A stretch of 64,000 bases of DNA, from NCBI RefSeq assembly GCF_005239225.2, contig NC_133292.1, positions 4,994,985 through 5,058,984 on the forward strand, written 5' to 3'. The notes below the pieces were generated by a model. The model was given only the letters and a program-made list of their open reading frames with translations. It ran no database searches and was not told the DNA's origin. The number at the start of each line of letters is the position of its first letter. The stretch's first letter is position 1. This DNA is from Populus alba. Its lineage: Eukaryota > Streptophyta > Magnoliopsida > Malpighiales > Salicaceae. This document shows positions 10,766 to 23,472 of the stretch, in pieces. Position numbers and translations under genes: made by a program.

Positions 10766-12536
10766 ATGGAAACTTTAACTGGCTTGTACACTAAGGTCTT
10801 TACAAAAAACAATAACAAAACTTTATCACCATCAAGATCAGCTCAACTGGGTCGATCTGATATTAGCTTTTCTCAATCTCCAAGTCTAAAGAGAGCACAT
10901 TTTGATCATTTGGCTTTGTGTCGACGCAGAGATGTTCCATTGCTGGTCATGAAATCCCATCCTGCATCTAATGCAGAGGTGCCTTGTTTCTTTAATAAGT
11001 TTCTTGGATTCTTATTTCTTTGTGTATTTGTATTGATATCTGAAGATTTGGTTCTGCTTGCTTATATCATGTTTTTCATTTAACAATAAACAGGATAAGA
11101 AATAAACTCATATGTTTGCCTTTAGAAACAGGACAGGTTCATTTATGCATTGTAATCAGAATGGATACATTACTGTGGACTTTCTCATATGAGCATGTTT
11201 GTATGCATAAAAACCTATGTTAAACATTGATTACTTCCATTTCCTTGATTATAATTGATCAACAGTATCGCTTAGTGCATTTCCCCCTCTAAAGATACGC
11301 GCAGGTTCAATGTTGACAAAGAGTACTAGTTATTGTCAATTAGCTGATGTGAACAACTTGAAAGTCATCGTTGTGATTCTCTGATATCAGAGGTGCAACA
11401 ATGGTGCCACTTAAGTAGTATAAGAGCACCCTTCATGTTTTGTTTCAAATTGGTAATGAGTTATGCTGTTGCTCCACTGAGGTCACTCTTAAGATTAAGA
11501 TAAGCTGGAGTTCTTTTTTTTCTGCCGGAGTTCGTTTTTATCACAACATAGGAGCTTAATCAAGTTCGTATAATAGTTTCATCTTGATTGGCTTAAATTT
11601 TCAAATAGGTGTTGACTGGCTTCGAGACTGCAGTGTCTGGGAACCAAAAAATAAGTAAGTCAGTACTGTGTTCCAAATTCTTATATCCAAGTTTGTGCTT
11701 ACTGTGACCTCAAAATATTGATTGTAGCTTCTCTGCCTCCCAGCACCAGGAAAAACTGTTCACGTGAAGTTCCAGTTGCAGAAGGAGTGTATGTTCGGTG
11801 AGCAATTTCTCCTGGTTGGGGAAGACCCAATGATTGGTCTGTGGGATCCATCAAATGCCATACCACTCGACTGGTCAGAGGGACACACATGGAGTGTTGA
11901 GCTGGTAAGGAGGAACTATTAAAAGACACTATTCTACTGGTATTCAATGAGGTGTATGATACAAACTCTGAATTATGGCAGGATGTGTGCATTGATTTGA
12001 CGATGCAATACAAGTATATTCTTAAAAGAAGCACGGGAGAAATTGTCTGGCAACCTGGTCCAGACAGAATATTCAAGACATGGGAAAGCAGTAGCAGTGT
12101 AGTGATTGCAGAGGATTGGGAAAATGCTGGAGCTCAAAAAATTATGGAGGAGCAAATGATCAATACTCCAGATTTGGAGCCTGTTGGTGCTGGAAATGTT
12201 TCTCTTCAGGGGGGAGAAGTTATGTCTGATGTCAACAAGGATTTAATGCTTTCAGGGCACATTGCCTGTGCAGAAGATAAATCAAATGGTAAGTATGAGG
12301 TTGTCAATGGTATTGCCTATCCAGCGGAGGGACATATAATTAATGCAGACATAAAACTTGAGTCAGGGGAATCTTTTGGTAGCAGAAAAGAGGTGCCAGT
12401 ACCAGCTGACAAGAATAATTGTACAACTCCAACTTGCAAGAACCCAGTAACCATGGAGGATGAAGAAACCTTGTTGACTTATGAACAACGCACTGTTCTT
12501 GTACCTGGTTTGAAATCCTCCACAAGCAGTCTCTAG
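10766..12536 (+). CDS. CBM20 starch-binding-domain protein, predicted plastid
   Basis: Four exons join in frame: 10766-10978, 11609-11654, 11744-11904 and 11982-12536 (324 aa). The third exon starts after a strong pyrimidine tract ending CCCAG; using an earlier AG would break the frame. The N-terminus is rich in Ser, Thr, Lys and Arg and poor in acidic residues, as in chloroplast transit peptides. Exons 3 and 4 encode a CBM20 carbohydrate-binding module: VHVKFQLQ, then [18 protein letters not shown], then WSVEL and [20 protein letters not shown], which includes the conserved tryptophans that contact starch. The closest relative I recall is the carbohydrate-binding-like-fold protein At5g01260. 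No catalytic domain is seen, so a binding or scaffolding role in starch metabolism is inferred. The literal stop at 12534 may be a frameshift or a missed splice: [12 protein letters not shown] continues in the next frame. Confidence 0.85.
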
Positions 12537-14267
12537 CGAAGAAGCACTTTCCAAGGAACTAGCCTCCATCCTTGCTGAAACCTCAATTGGAATCTAAGCA
12601 ACCAAGCCCAAAAACGTGCCTGGGGCAACTTTTTGATGAACCAAATTGTTGTTGTTGTTGTTGTTATTTTCAGACTTCTGCTTTGGGAGCAATAATCCAC
12701 GCATTCTCCCTGTTTCTGCTGAAATATATCCGGGACTTGATTATGTAAATATAGCTTCTGTTTGAATTTTATCTTATTGAATAATGTACTTAGTGCCCCT
12801 CATTAAATATATATCGCAGCCCCTTTGCTGTTTGCTGTGTTATGCTACTGAATTTGCTGCACGATGGAAGGATGCTAAGGTCTTAGACATCTTGCACCCG
12901 AGATCCAGTTTGCAATTTGCTAATTTGCCGATCCAGAATTTTGCTGGCTGAATCTCGTCGAGTTGAACTCCTGGTTCAGATGACTCCACCTAAATTTTTG
13001 CTAGCTCTACGACTCAAGAACTTGACTCTCATCCTGGGAGTACATATGCTTCAAAAACAGCTTCCAGTCTAAACGGCTTGAAAAGCATACTGCCATTTCA
13101 TTCCTGCACTTCTAGGATAGCATTTCATAATGTTCGACCGCTGGAGAGCAGGACGTGCTTTCTGTGTTGAAATACGATCTTAAGTCAGTACTCCTCGTCT
13201 CTGGATCAAGTCCAAACCTTGAGGTTCATCAAAGAGGGATCGGCGAGCTGCTTTGCTATCGAAACTTGGGCTGGCTATTGCATTGTTACTTTCTTTCACA
13301 ATTTGCAGAGTCGAACAATCCGTTCAACTCTCGTCGATTTGAGCAGCTCTCCGCTCTCTCGTGTAAATTAAAAGGGCAGCTGTGATTGAGATAAAATGTG
13401 ATAAGAACTCCTACAGAAAAGGGTAATATCAGAGGCAAGAACTCAGTTTTCTAGTCTCCTCTGGTGACCTCCTGGAACCTTCTGATTTGTTGGGATCTAT
13501 TCACGTAACACCTACAGAAAAGGATTACGAAGACTACAAGCTATGCGATTCATCAGCTTTGACACCCTCTAACCAACATCCTAGATGAAGCAGGCACCGG
13601 GTCAAAAGGATCATGCCCTCAAGGAGGCGTGAGTACCGAGTGCCTGACGGTTAATGGTGTCATGACAAAGTAAGTGAGACCACAATTGGGCTATCGGCCA
13701 TTTGGCCTGTAGAATACAATGAAATAGTATCAGATGCATAATACAAGCCATCCATCCCTTGCATGTCGATCCAAGATACCTGTCATATATACCTGTGAAA
13801 AATTTGAACCAATCATAGCACAAATATCTATGGTAATTACCGCTCAGAAATAACTCAAGAAAAACAGAGCAATCATCCATATGACTGACCATAGGGTGTT
13901 TCTTTTTTAAAGTACTTGGAACTTGCAAGCACCCATTGGCATCTTACAGTAGAAAAAAGGGATTGAATGCCACCACAATACAATGAACCAATTGCAATTA
14001 ACATTCTACGTATTATATAGATGTGAGATTGCCTCTTCCTAAATGACGTCAAACTGTTCTACAAACCAATCCCTTTTGAAAAAACATATCATCAGACACT
14101 CTGCTCTGTCAAGCTGCAACTATGCAGATTTTGATGCAAAGTTTCACAATACAAAGTCTGGGATCAACCCTAGTGCCCAAAACAAAAGCCATTGTCACTA
14201 TCAGAAACCATGATAAGAATCATCTGGTTGCGTACTGGCAAAGTGAGCATATCTAGTAATGTGAGCA
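12537..14267. other. 3' regions of two convergent genes
   Basis: The 3' end of the CBM20 gene (+) faces that of the RRM protein gene (-). A run of TTG/GTT triplets lies near 12640-12665. The block 12830-13600 has higher GC than most gaps but no convincing coding frame. The longest frames (13155-13385 + and 13611-13928 -) lack proper starts or family resemblance. Confidence 0.5.
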
Positions 14268-16710
14268 TTATCTCTCTGCTTTACGCCTGTGATCATCTCT
14301 TTCTCGATGACGATTGGAGGAAGAATCCCTCCCATGTGCAGACAATTTGTCCCCTCGTCTCTTATCTTGCTCTTCTCTAAAATAGGACTCTGTTTCATTC
14401 CTTCTTGATCTCCTTTCTTCCCTTGTGTCATCATCTTCTCTTGACCTGGGTTCAAATTCATCACGATCATGCCTCCTTGATATTTTTTCCTCCTTTCTAT
14501 AATTATCTCCTCTCAACTTCAGTTCAGGTACAATATCCTTGTGCCTTTTCAATTTATTTTCATCTCTCTTATAATCATCTTCTCTTGGCTTTGGCACAAA
14601 TGCATCATCTTCGAGCCTTCTTAATTTCTTGTCTTCCCTTCTGTTATAATCTTCTCTTGGCTTCTGCACAATCTCATTATCATCATGCCATCTTGATCTC
14701 TTTTCCTCCCTCCTATCATTTTGTTTAGGGTGGCTCTCTGAGGGCATGTTATAGCTAGATCTTTCCTCACTCTTCTTAGGACCATCAAACATTTCATGTC
14801 CCCATCTAGAACTTTTATCTTCAGCACCCCAGCCTGTGTTTGCAGCTCTCTAGATACAAAAAGAAAGCAAAGCATAATTATGTGAGCCAGCTGTATTGAA
14901 ATGCAAAATGAGTTGCAAGAACCTAATCTGCACAGCACATTCAACAAACTTACCCCACAAAGTAATTTAAACCAATAACATAATTCTCTTGGTCAGGAGA
15001 TGAATTAAAAAAAAAAAAAAAATAACAAAGCAGTTAAGAGGATTGAGTGATGATTTCCAAATCAAAGAAACAAATCCCCAGCCAATTAAGAAGGTATGTG
15101 AATAGGAAGTAACTATATCTTGAAGGCTTAAAGCAGCAACTAGAAAAGACTCTCAATCATCATTGTCCAGCTCAATGAGCCACCTTTGTAAGCAAGAAAG
15201 AAATTTTATCTCAAACCACAATCAACTATTATCAATACTGATCTCAATGTTAGTATTGGAATCATTATATCAGTGCTTAATTGCTTATGATGGGCAGTTC
15301 CGATGCATGGACTATTTCATGGCATGGGCAATTTCTCTGGTCATTGATTCAAGGATTCATTCTAAATATACATTAACAAACACTGACTGCTAAATAATCA
15401 GACTTCAAATCAATGGATATGCAAGTCACTTGTCACCAATTTGACCACAGCCAACTACAGACAGGGTGGTTCAATTTCATGGGCAAATTTCTAAGAGCAA
15501 CCTTTAAAACTAGAGCAGCCAGCTGCATGTGGATAGCATGAAAGAACGGTTTAGATTTTAGAACATCAACGAGTTACTTTATAAAAAAAAAAAGAGTAAA
15601 ATTATACTGAAAAACTCGTAAAAACAAACACTTGAAAAATGATTCTCTTATGTAAGATGAGTACTGTGCAATGAGCATTATCATCCAATTAATTTCAAAA
15701 GGAAATAAAGAATAAGGTTGAAAAGGAGAAAATATTAAAATCAAATGTTAGTTTTTAAGACCTTTAAATTCATTTTGAAGCTTCCATGCCTATTAATTGC
15801 ATATAAAAGCAGACTACTAAAGGGACAGCCATCCAAAAAACAATGATATATCAACAAATGTCTTCCCCAGGGATCTATGAACCTTACTTGCTCATCATGG
15901 GAAAATCTGCACCCAGCTCCACGATTACATTCACCTCTCTGGAACGCATGACAAACCCCCCGGGCCTCCCTCTTCTGCTGCGCTGTCTCTTCATCTTCTT
16001 CTTCTTTCTTCTTGTACTTAGTAACGTGGTCAACCCTTATAATTCGGCCAAGAACCTGAGCTCCATTCAGATTATCTGAAAGAAAGCCAAAAAGATTTGT
16101 CCATTGCAGGCATATTAGAAAGCAAAAACACTTAGGTAGTAACTACTGTCCCTTGCAAGCATACTAGAGACAGGGGGAACCAACCTACAGCAAGATTTGT
16201 ACTTCTCTGATCCTCGTATGCAATAAATGCAAAACCTTTTGATTTACCAGTACCCTTGTCTCTTACTAGATTAGCATCAACGACCTCCCCGTATCTGGAA
16301 AAACCCATTTTGAAACACATAAATATTAGTGAAAAAAACAAGATCATCTATTAGCTAATCCCTTCAAACTCACTTCTAATTAAGCAGCTAACTCCGAAAA
16401 TAAGAACAGTAATAATCAACAGAAAACCACACACTGCCTTTTCCGAGACCAAAAGAAAAAACCCACGAATGTTGAACCCTTTAATCAATAATTAAAAATA
16501 AAAATGCACAGAATTGAAGAGGGAAAGAGAGAGTTACTGAGCAAAGACAGCGAGGAGATCGCCTTCAGTGAGATCGAAAGGAATGCCACCCACAAAGACA
16601 TAAGCAGAGTCTTTGTACTTAGCATGCCATGATGCTTCCTCTGAAATCCCTAACGCAGCTTCTTTTGAGTTTATGTTTTGGATTCGTTTCACCAGCGTCA
16701 ACGGATTCAT
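14268..16710 (-). CDS. RRM and CCCH zinc-finger splicing protein (RBMX2/IST3-like)
   Basis: Four exons join without frame error (16710-16538, 16294-16185, 16075-15888, 14849-14268) to give 350 aa. The start MNPLTLVKRIQNIN and the following EEASWHAKYKDSAYVFVGG are typical of the RBMX2/Snu17 family, which belongs to the U2 snRNP-associated RES complex needed for pre-mRNA splicing and retention. The RRM has RNP2 (YVFVGGI) and RNP1 (KGFAFIAY). A CCCH finger follows (C-H-A-F-Q-R-G-E-C, then C-R-F-S-H). The C-terminal 200 residues are a highly charged Arg/Asp/Glu/Lys tail with RREEK/RSRR-type repeats, common in spliceosomal proteins. The plant relative is zinc finger CCCH protein 25 (At3g47120). 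The protein should be nuclear. The large 1-kb third intron carries no recognisable gene. Confidence 0.93.
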
Positions 16711-18354
16711 AGCTACCGCCCCCTTTCCTTCTCTAAACCTCTCTTTTCTCTCCTCCCTCTCTCCTTCTCTCTGTCTCCGATATGTCTTCGATTCTTTTCA
16801 CCAACGTTAATGGGCCGGTAAGTGATTTCGTCGTTTTAACACAGTTTAACTCGACCGACTTGTCTAGCCCGCCCGCGTGGTTCCAAAGTTCCAATACAAG
16901 GGTTTTTTTTTTTTTTTTTTTTTTTCCCCTGAATAACAGCCAATAAAAGAGATTATTAGGGAACTTGCTCGTATAAAAATGGGTTTTTTAGGTTATTATG
17001 GTGTTTAATCTCACTTTTATGATGTGAAAAAGGAGATAATCAAAGAACATTGATGATTGATTACAAAGTAGATGAATGGGAGAGGCTGATTATTGTAACC
17101 AAAATAAAAATGAAGAAAGGTAAAGTATGTTTTCCTTATAATTCATAAAATTTTCAATTTCAATCACAAACTTCAAAAAAATATTATCTCACAAATCTTG
17201 AGATCATTAAAAATTTATATATTATTAATTTTAAAAATTTAAAAAATTAATTAAGGTATGCACAAGTTGGTACAAACATCCATGTTAAAAAAAATATTAT
17301 CTTAAACTTTTAATTTTTTATCAATATTATATCGAGCTTCATATCATTTATTCTTTATTTTTAACTTTTAATTGTTTATTCATTCCAAGATTCAAGGATA
17401 TAAAAAACATGAAGAATGAGCCGGACATGATCATTAACTTCAGGGCCTATAAGATTAATTAGAGTACACACGAGCTAATTCGGACACTCATATTAATAAT
17501 AACAATAATAATAAAATCCTAATTAACTTTTTTTACCGAGGCCGAGGGGTTAAATTTTTTGGAATAATATAAATAATATTTTAATATCTCTTATAATAAT
17601 TTAAGTTTTTAAATTGAAATAGTTTTTTAATATAGTATTAGAATTTTATTTAACTAGGTGATTATGGATTTGAATTTTATCTTTTTTATTTTATTTAATA
17701 AAATTAAATACAAGATAATAATAGTTTTGTATGCAAGATTCAAGTCTAAAAAATTTAAACAAACTATATATTAAAATATATCACTTGAATTCTAGGCTGG
17801 AATGATTGTCTAAAAAAATATAATGAAGCCCCTCGTGCTACAATTCACCATGTTTTCTGCTCAAGTGATTATTATTATTATTATTTTATATGGTGAGGTA
17901 TATTTTCGAACCGTGTGTACATCAATTAATATTATATGACTTTATGAACAAACTCATTATTAGTTTTGTCTTTAAAAAAAAGGAGTAATATTTATTTAAC
18001 GTTAATTTCGAAAATCGAAAAGAAGTTAAGAAAAGGATTAAACCTTTTCCACCATCAAACCTATCTCCGGATGTTCTCGTATTTGTGACAAATACACTCT
18101 GAGCATAATAAAAAAAGAAAAGAAAAAAAGTCAATACGTTGTGTTTTAATAATTCTCATTTTCTTTCCTGAAGTTATTAGATGTATACATGGGATAAGAG
18201 TACGAGACTATTTTTGTACAGGGATCGCTGTATAACTTGAAGTGTATGGTATTTTAAATTGTCTTGGATCGGTGAGTTTTTAAAAAAACATTTAATATTT
18301 TTAATTAAATATGAATATTTAAAATTCTTTACAATGGGTAATAAATAAAATATA
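16711..18354. other. Intergenic, AT-rich
   Basis: It holds the promoter side of the RRM protein gene (pyrimidine-rich CTCTCTC tracts at 16740-16790) and then low-complexity AT-rich DNA with long A and T runs. No gene is seen. Confidence 0.6.
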
Positions 18355-18646
18355 TGTCAAAGAACCAATTCAACTCAAAAGCTTAAGTTGTTAGGTGAGG
18401 CTCCAAGAGATAATTTATATTATTTTCTAACACACCTTCTCAAAGTGAAAGCTTTTGAACTTGAAACTTGCACAGGCTTACATTACCATTGTGCTTAATT
18501 TTATTAAATAAATGGGGATGGTGAAGATTCGAATTCGTGACCGCTTGGTCATTAAAGTTCTGATACTATATCAAAGAACTAATTCAACCCAAAAGCTTAA
18601 GTTGTTAGGTGAGGCCCCAAGATATGATTTATATTATTTTCTAACA
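18355..18646 (-). mobile_element. TRIM retroelement with 78-bp LTRs
   Basis: Two 78-bp direct repeats, 18355-18432 and 18569-18646, bound a 136-bp interior. On the plus strand each repeat runs from TGTCAAAG (TATCAAAG in the right copy) to TCTAACA, the TG...CA form of an LTR. On the minus strand, immediately inside the right LTR, TAGTATCAGAAC matches the initiator-Met-tRNA primer-binding site TGGTATCAGAGC at 10 of 12 positions, which sets the orientation. Both flanks are ATATA (18350-18354 and 18647-18651), a 5-bp target duplication. At 292 bp it is a terminal-repeat retrotransposon in miniature, non-coding and dependent on an autonomous partner. Confidence 0.88.
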
Positions 18647-18659
18647 ATATAAATTGTAG

Positions 18660-18689
<30 letters not shown>
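18660..18689. repeat. (TA)n microsatellite
   Basis: Fifteen TA units, starting 14 bases past the TRIM element. Confidence 0.95.
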
Positions 18690-18693
<4 letters not shown>

Positions 18694-18992
18694 GTAAAAT
18701 ATCTACAGTTTTTCCATTTAATATAGCATATACACGACCCATGTTAATATAATACACACGTAAACATATTATTTTTATATTTAATATGTGTATATATTAT
18801 TTTTAGTCTATATTCAATATTATAAATATCTAAAATCCGGATGAGTTGAGAATAAATATCCAAAAAAAATTTAACTAATTAATAAGATATAAATACTTGA
18901 CTTGGATATGGGTGTAGTACCCATTCCAATTTTTTTCATGACTCGCCACCCTCCCAGGAGAAGCTCATGTTTGTACCACAAGGTCAGATTTA
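18690..18992. other. Intergenic, AT-rich
   Basis: No gene or recognisable element seen. Confidence 0.6.
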
Positions 18993-19206
18993 GAGAATAT
19001 TTGAGAATCGCAATATAAATTATATTTTTTAATTTTTTAAAAAAAAAATATATTTAAAATTAATATTTTTTTGATAATTTTTAGACTGTTTCGATATAAT
19101 AATATTAAAAATAATTTTTAAAAAAATAAAAATACATTATTTTAATATATTTTCGAGTGAAAAGTACTTTAAAAAACAATCATAACTTTACTCTCAAACA
19201 CTCTCT
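18993..19206. repeat. AT-rich ~200-bp interspersed repeat, copy A
   Basis: A degenerate member of the family best seen at 21736-21959 and 56247-56440. It shares the core AAAAATAATTTTTAAAAAAA, followed by ATTATTTTAATATATTT and a terminal segment with CAATCATAAC and CTCAAACACTC. Confidence 0.6.
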
Positions 19207-21009
19207 TTTAAATGAATACTCCTTTTAAACTATCCAAACTCCTTTTCTAAATTTTGAAAATATCTTTCCCTCTTTTTTTATGCTAGATTTTTTTCATGTA
19301 TTTTATCTATGAAGTAAAATAAAAAAAATATTGATCGTTTTTTAAAATTAACAAAACAAACAATTATTTATGAAAGTGGTTTTTTAATAAATTAATAAAC
19401 TAGTTAATTTTAATTGAAAATAAATAATTATTTATTAATGGAAACTACCAAGTTAAATTAAATAAATAATCATATAAAAATACAGTAAGTAATCATCTTG
19501 TATAGGAAAAAATAAATAGCATGACTTGAGATGGTTTATTTTAAAAATGAATTAACACAGTAAAAAATAACCGGTTATTATTTTATTTACACGGTAAAAT
19601 AAACAGTATAATATAAAATGATTTAGTTTTGTAACATTAATAATTATTTTTATTTATTACCTCATGTTGAAATAATAAACTAGTTATTTGTATGGTTAGC
19701 ACAATCCACAAAGAATTACATTATTATTTATATATTTATACATGGGACATTAAAAGGATATTATTTTTTAATTTATAAGGCAATACTAAATAAAATTAGA
19801 AAAGTAACTTAATAAAAAAGTATAAAATATAAATATTTTATTTATAAAAAAATAAAAACTAAATAATATAACATAAACATGCAAAGTGATTTTTTTTTGT
19901 AATTGAAGTTAATTATTCATGTTTACTTCACATTAAAATGGTTTTCTTTGATTACATCAATCAGTGGCTTAAATATATGAATTTGGCATTGTAAATATGA
20001 TACAATTACCGAGTCAGAGGAAATAGGACTCGACTGCACAGAGTGAACAAAATATATAGCTAGCTCCAAATTCACAATAATTTTAATTTTTTTTTTATAA
20101 ATTCATCTTGTTTATTTTTTAAAATTTTTGAGTTAAAAATATGAGATAAAAAGTCATCAGAAGCAGTGAAATAAAAAATAAAATAAATGGTTATCATGGT
20201 AATGACAACTAAAATGATTAAATTTTTTTAGAAAAGATACTATTTTTATTTTTTCAAATCAAATTGTTTTTTACTAGCGGTAGGCGTTGTCTTTGTAATT
20301 TTTTATCATTTGATTTATGTTTTTTCATATAAACCCACCGAGTTGACAAAGATCTCAATGTTTTAGTCTTAATTTTTTAAAAAAATATATATTTTTTTAT
20401 TTTTTTAATTCAAAATGTTTCTCATTCGTTGTACAAATTGTACATGCCTAATTTTATAATTTTTTTATATATATAAACTAATCAAGTCGAGAAGATAACA
20501 TCAAAACAATTTTTACTCCATTTAAATTAAACTCGGACCAAGTCAAATATGGAGTTAAATTTTAAAATTTCACCCTATAAATCCATTTTAATAATAATAT
20601 CAAAGAGCTTCCCGCTACTTATGCATGTTTTTACACGTTCAAGGAATTTTTGCTCCCATCTGCTACGTAGTTTAGTTCGGTCTAGGTTTTTTTTTTTTTT
20701 TGTCATGATTTATCTAATCTAATTTAATCCCATCCCTCTGTTTCTATGAAAAGTGCTAAACGCACCCCCCTTTTTTTTATATATGAAAAGTTCTAAATCC
20801 CATCCCCTTTTTTGTCATGATTTAATATTTCTTTACATCCTTCCACTATTTGTCCTCCCCCCCCCCCCTCTCTCTTTAGTATTTTTGTTTTTAATTTAAT
20901 ACAAACCTTACGCTTCACGTTTTTTTCTTTTTTTCATTTTCCATCAATTGATTCGCTAACGCCGTTAAAAATTGATACTTATCGCACACTCATAACATGA
21001 TTTTTTCAC
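19207..21009. other. Intergenic, AT-rich
   Basis: Low-complexity AT-rich DNA with T/A homopolymers and a C12 run at 20857-20868. No gene is seen. Confidence 0.6.
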
Positions 21010-21665
21010 TCATGTATGTTTTGGTCCCTGCAATTTTTTAAAATCTATTTTGATCCCTATATATTTCTATATAAATAAATCCTTGATTGAAAGTTTTTTG
21101 TTCATCATATTTTGTACTCATATATATATATTTTAGTCCCAGGATGACTTTTTTTTTAAAATAATTATTTACATATTAAATTATAAACTCGAACAATAAT
21201 TAAAATATATCAAAGAGTAAGAGTTGATTAGATTAAAACAAAGATATTTATTTAAATTAATAAAAATAAAATAAGTTAAGAAAAATTATCATATCATATA
21301 TGCAGAATGAGAATTTCTTCTATTCTTAATTTTTATTTTTTTAGGTTTTAAACAAGAAAATGAATTAAAAAAATAAAAGGGAAGAAAAGAAAATTTTGGC
21401 AATGTATAGATGATAGGGGAAATAAATATTTTTTAAATGGAACACCTATTTAAATCTACCCGATTCTTATTTTACTCGCCAACCAGTTTAAATAGTCGAC
21501 TAATTTTACTGAGTTTATATCTCACATGTAGGGACTTAAAAAAATCAATTCAAGGACTGAATTGTATAAGACTTTAAAACATGATGACCAAAAAACTTGC
21601 AATTAAAGACGTATTTGCAAGAAGAGAATAGTATAGGAATCAAAATAAAACATTAAAAAAATGTA
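21010..21665. mobile_element. Candidate inverted-repeat element
   Basis: The left part reads TGTTTTGGTCCCTGCAATTT and then TCTATTTTGATCCCTATA. The right part (21630-21665), reverse-complemented, gives a similar ATGTTTTATTTTGATTCCTATA. This 'treat as MITE' pattern of paired 'TTTTGATCCCTAT' segments is seen in many plant genomes. Ends and target duplications were not resolved. Confidence 0.35.
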
Positions 21666-21735
21666 AGAAGAAAATATACACCGACAAAAAAAAATCCATG
21701 CTAGGAGCACATATTGTGTAAATTTTGAATATAAA

Positions 21736-21959
21736 GTTTGATTGTTGTTATGTTTCAAAAGCATATTTTAAAAAAATTGTAATTTTTATTTTATTTTTTA
21801 TTAACTTTAAATTAATATATTTTTAATATTTTTGAATTGTCTTGATATGCTGATATCAAAAATAATATTTTTTTTTTAAAAAAATTATTAAGCATGCATT
21901 TTGACATAAAAAAAATATTTGAAAAAGTAACCGCAACCATAATACCAAACAAGCTCTAA
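21736..21959 (-). repeat. AT-rich ~200-bp interspersed repeat, copy B
   Basis: Read on the minus strand it begins TTAGAGCTTGTTTGGTATTA and continues TGGTTGCGGTTAC. It matches 56247-56440 closely along its length but in the opposite orientation. There is no coding capacity. Confidence 0.75.
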
Positions 21960-23472
21960 AATCATCTAGTAGTTAAGAGTTCGGAATGTAAGAATCTAGT
22001 TTATGTGCTTTACTAGAGTTGCTTGTTTATGCTTCTATAGCAAACCACAAGTTTATAATAGTTTGGTAACGAGTAAAATGTCATTTATTAATCATGAAAC
22101 CCACTCTTATTTGCGTCTGGAACGTGGGGTGGCATAAAGCAGTTCTTCGCTGCTTTTCTTATTCTGCAGTGAAGAGTATCACTCTCTACTGTTTCAGTCA
22201 AGCTTGATCTAGTCTAAAGCTAAATATATTAAATTGAGTCTGACCCTGTAAAATAAAAAAATTAAATGAAATTTTTAATTTTTAATTGTGTTTTATTCAA
22301 AAAAAACTAGTGTTTAACATTATTCAATGACACTACGTAGATTGGACGGAGATCGCTTGATAATGTAGCATTTATAGAATTTGATCGCAATTCCAATTTT
22401 ATTCTTGATGATATTTTACCTGATGTTGTTGCGCGCTTAAGAAATCAAGAAAACTCTAGTTCTTGTCAAATGTATTTCATATGAGATGGAATTATAGATA
22501 ATTTAATGAAACAATAAAAAATATTTTATATAAAATATTATCTATTTCATGATATAACAGCAATAATTAAATCTACAGTATTTAAATTAAAAACTATCAA
22601 TATTAATATATATTTTTAAAATTATTTTATAATCTCAATTTGAAAAACATTTTTTTAAACAAACACATTAAACTACATTTTGTTTAACCTAATTTAAACC
22701 ATATTTTTAACAAAACATATAAAAATATCAAATCAATCTCAATTAAAAATATTTTTTTATAAAATAACTTTTTTCAATTCATAATTATAAAAGCTACCAC
22801 TATACCAAATACATGCTAGCCTAAAATACACCACGTATAAAAAATATGTTGTAAAAATGAAAAGATTCTAAAATATAAATATTAAAATAAAGAGTATAAG
22901 ACTGCCTAAAATCATCACCCCTCTGGTCATCTATTGTTTTCCTAAACGCACGCATTTGGTGTTTAACCATCATCTCCCTAAAAAAAGAAAAAAAAGAAAA
23001 CTCTTGGTTGGTCCAGGTAATCATTCTTGACTCGACTGAGCAATCAACGGCTTAAAAAATCACAAATGGGCCCATGAACGCACTAATCCAACCGTCCATG
23101 ATTGAAATCAAAGGAGCGGGAACGGCATGAGGCACCGCCTTGTCCTTTTCATCTTTTACATTCCACCAGACACAGAGTGGGCCCCTCAATTAGCTGGACG
23201 ATAAAGCCAAACTTGCCTGGTCGCTTTTCATTTTCCCCTCTTTCACTTCCTCCCTTACATCTTCAACAATCTTAGTTTGTTTTTACTATTCCTCACCAAT
23301 CACTCACACTTTAAAGTTAAAAATAAATAAAACCTGCCGAAATTCATCAAATCTGGTGAGGCTTTTACTATGACAGTTAGATTTGATTGATGACGAACAT
23401 TTATTATTATTTCTTTCTTACTTCTTTTTTTGCCTTTGGATGGCAGAAAATCAGAGAAGAGAATGAGCAGCA
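21960..23472. other. Villin upstream region
   Basis: The 22100-22450 part is a less AT-rich island with GCGCGC and GTAGATTGGACG-type segments that reads like an old repeat fragment, which I do not recognise. From about 23000 on it is the villin promoter and 5' UTR, pyrimidine-rich before the start. An upstream ATG at 23463 opens a 9-codon frame overlapping the true start. Confidence 0.45.

Noticed and set aside
11609..11728. Using TAG|CTT at 11727 as the acceptor of CBM20 exon 3
   Set aside because: With the strong GTAAGT donor of exon 2 it shifts the CBM20 frame; the CCCAG acceptor at 11743 keeps it.
11699..12155. Minus-strand frames of 125 and 60 codons
   Set aside because: They lie antisense to the CBM20 exons and show no family resemblance.
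13155..13385. 76-codon plus-strand frame
   Set aside because: It begins at GTG and not ATG, and resembles nothing known; probably 3' UTR or intergenic.
14405..14728. 107-codon plus-strand frame with His/Leu-rich repeats
   Set aside because: Antisense of the Arg/Glu-rich tail of the RRM protein, whose spliced frame is well supported.
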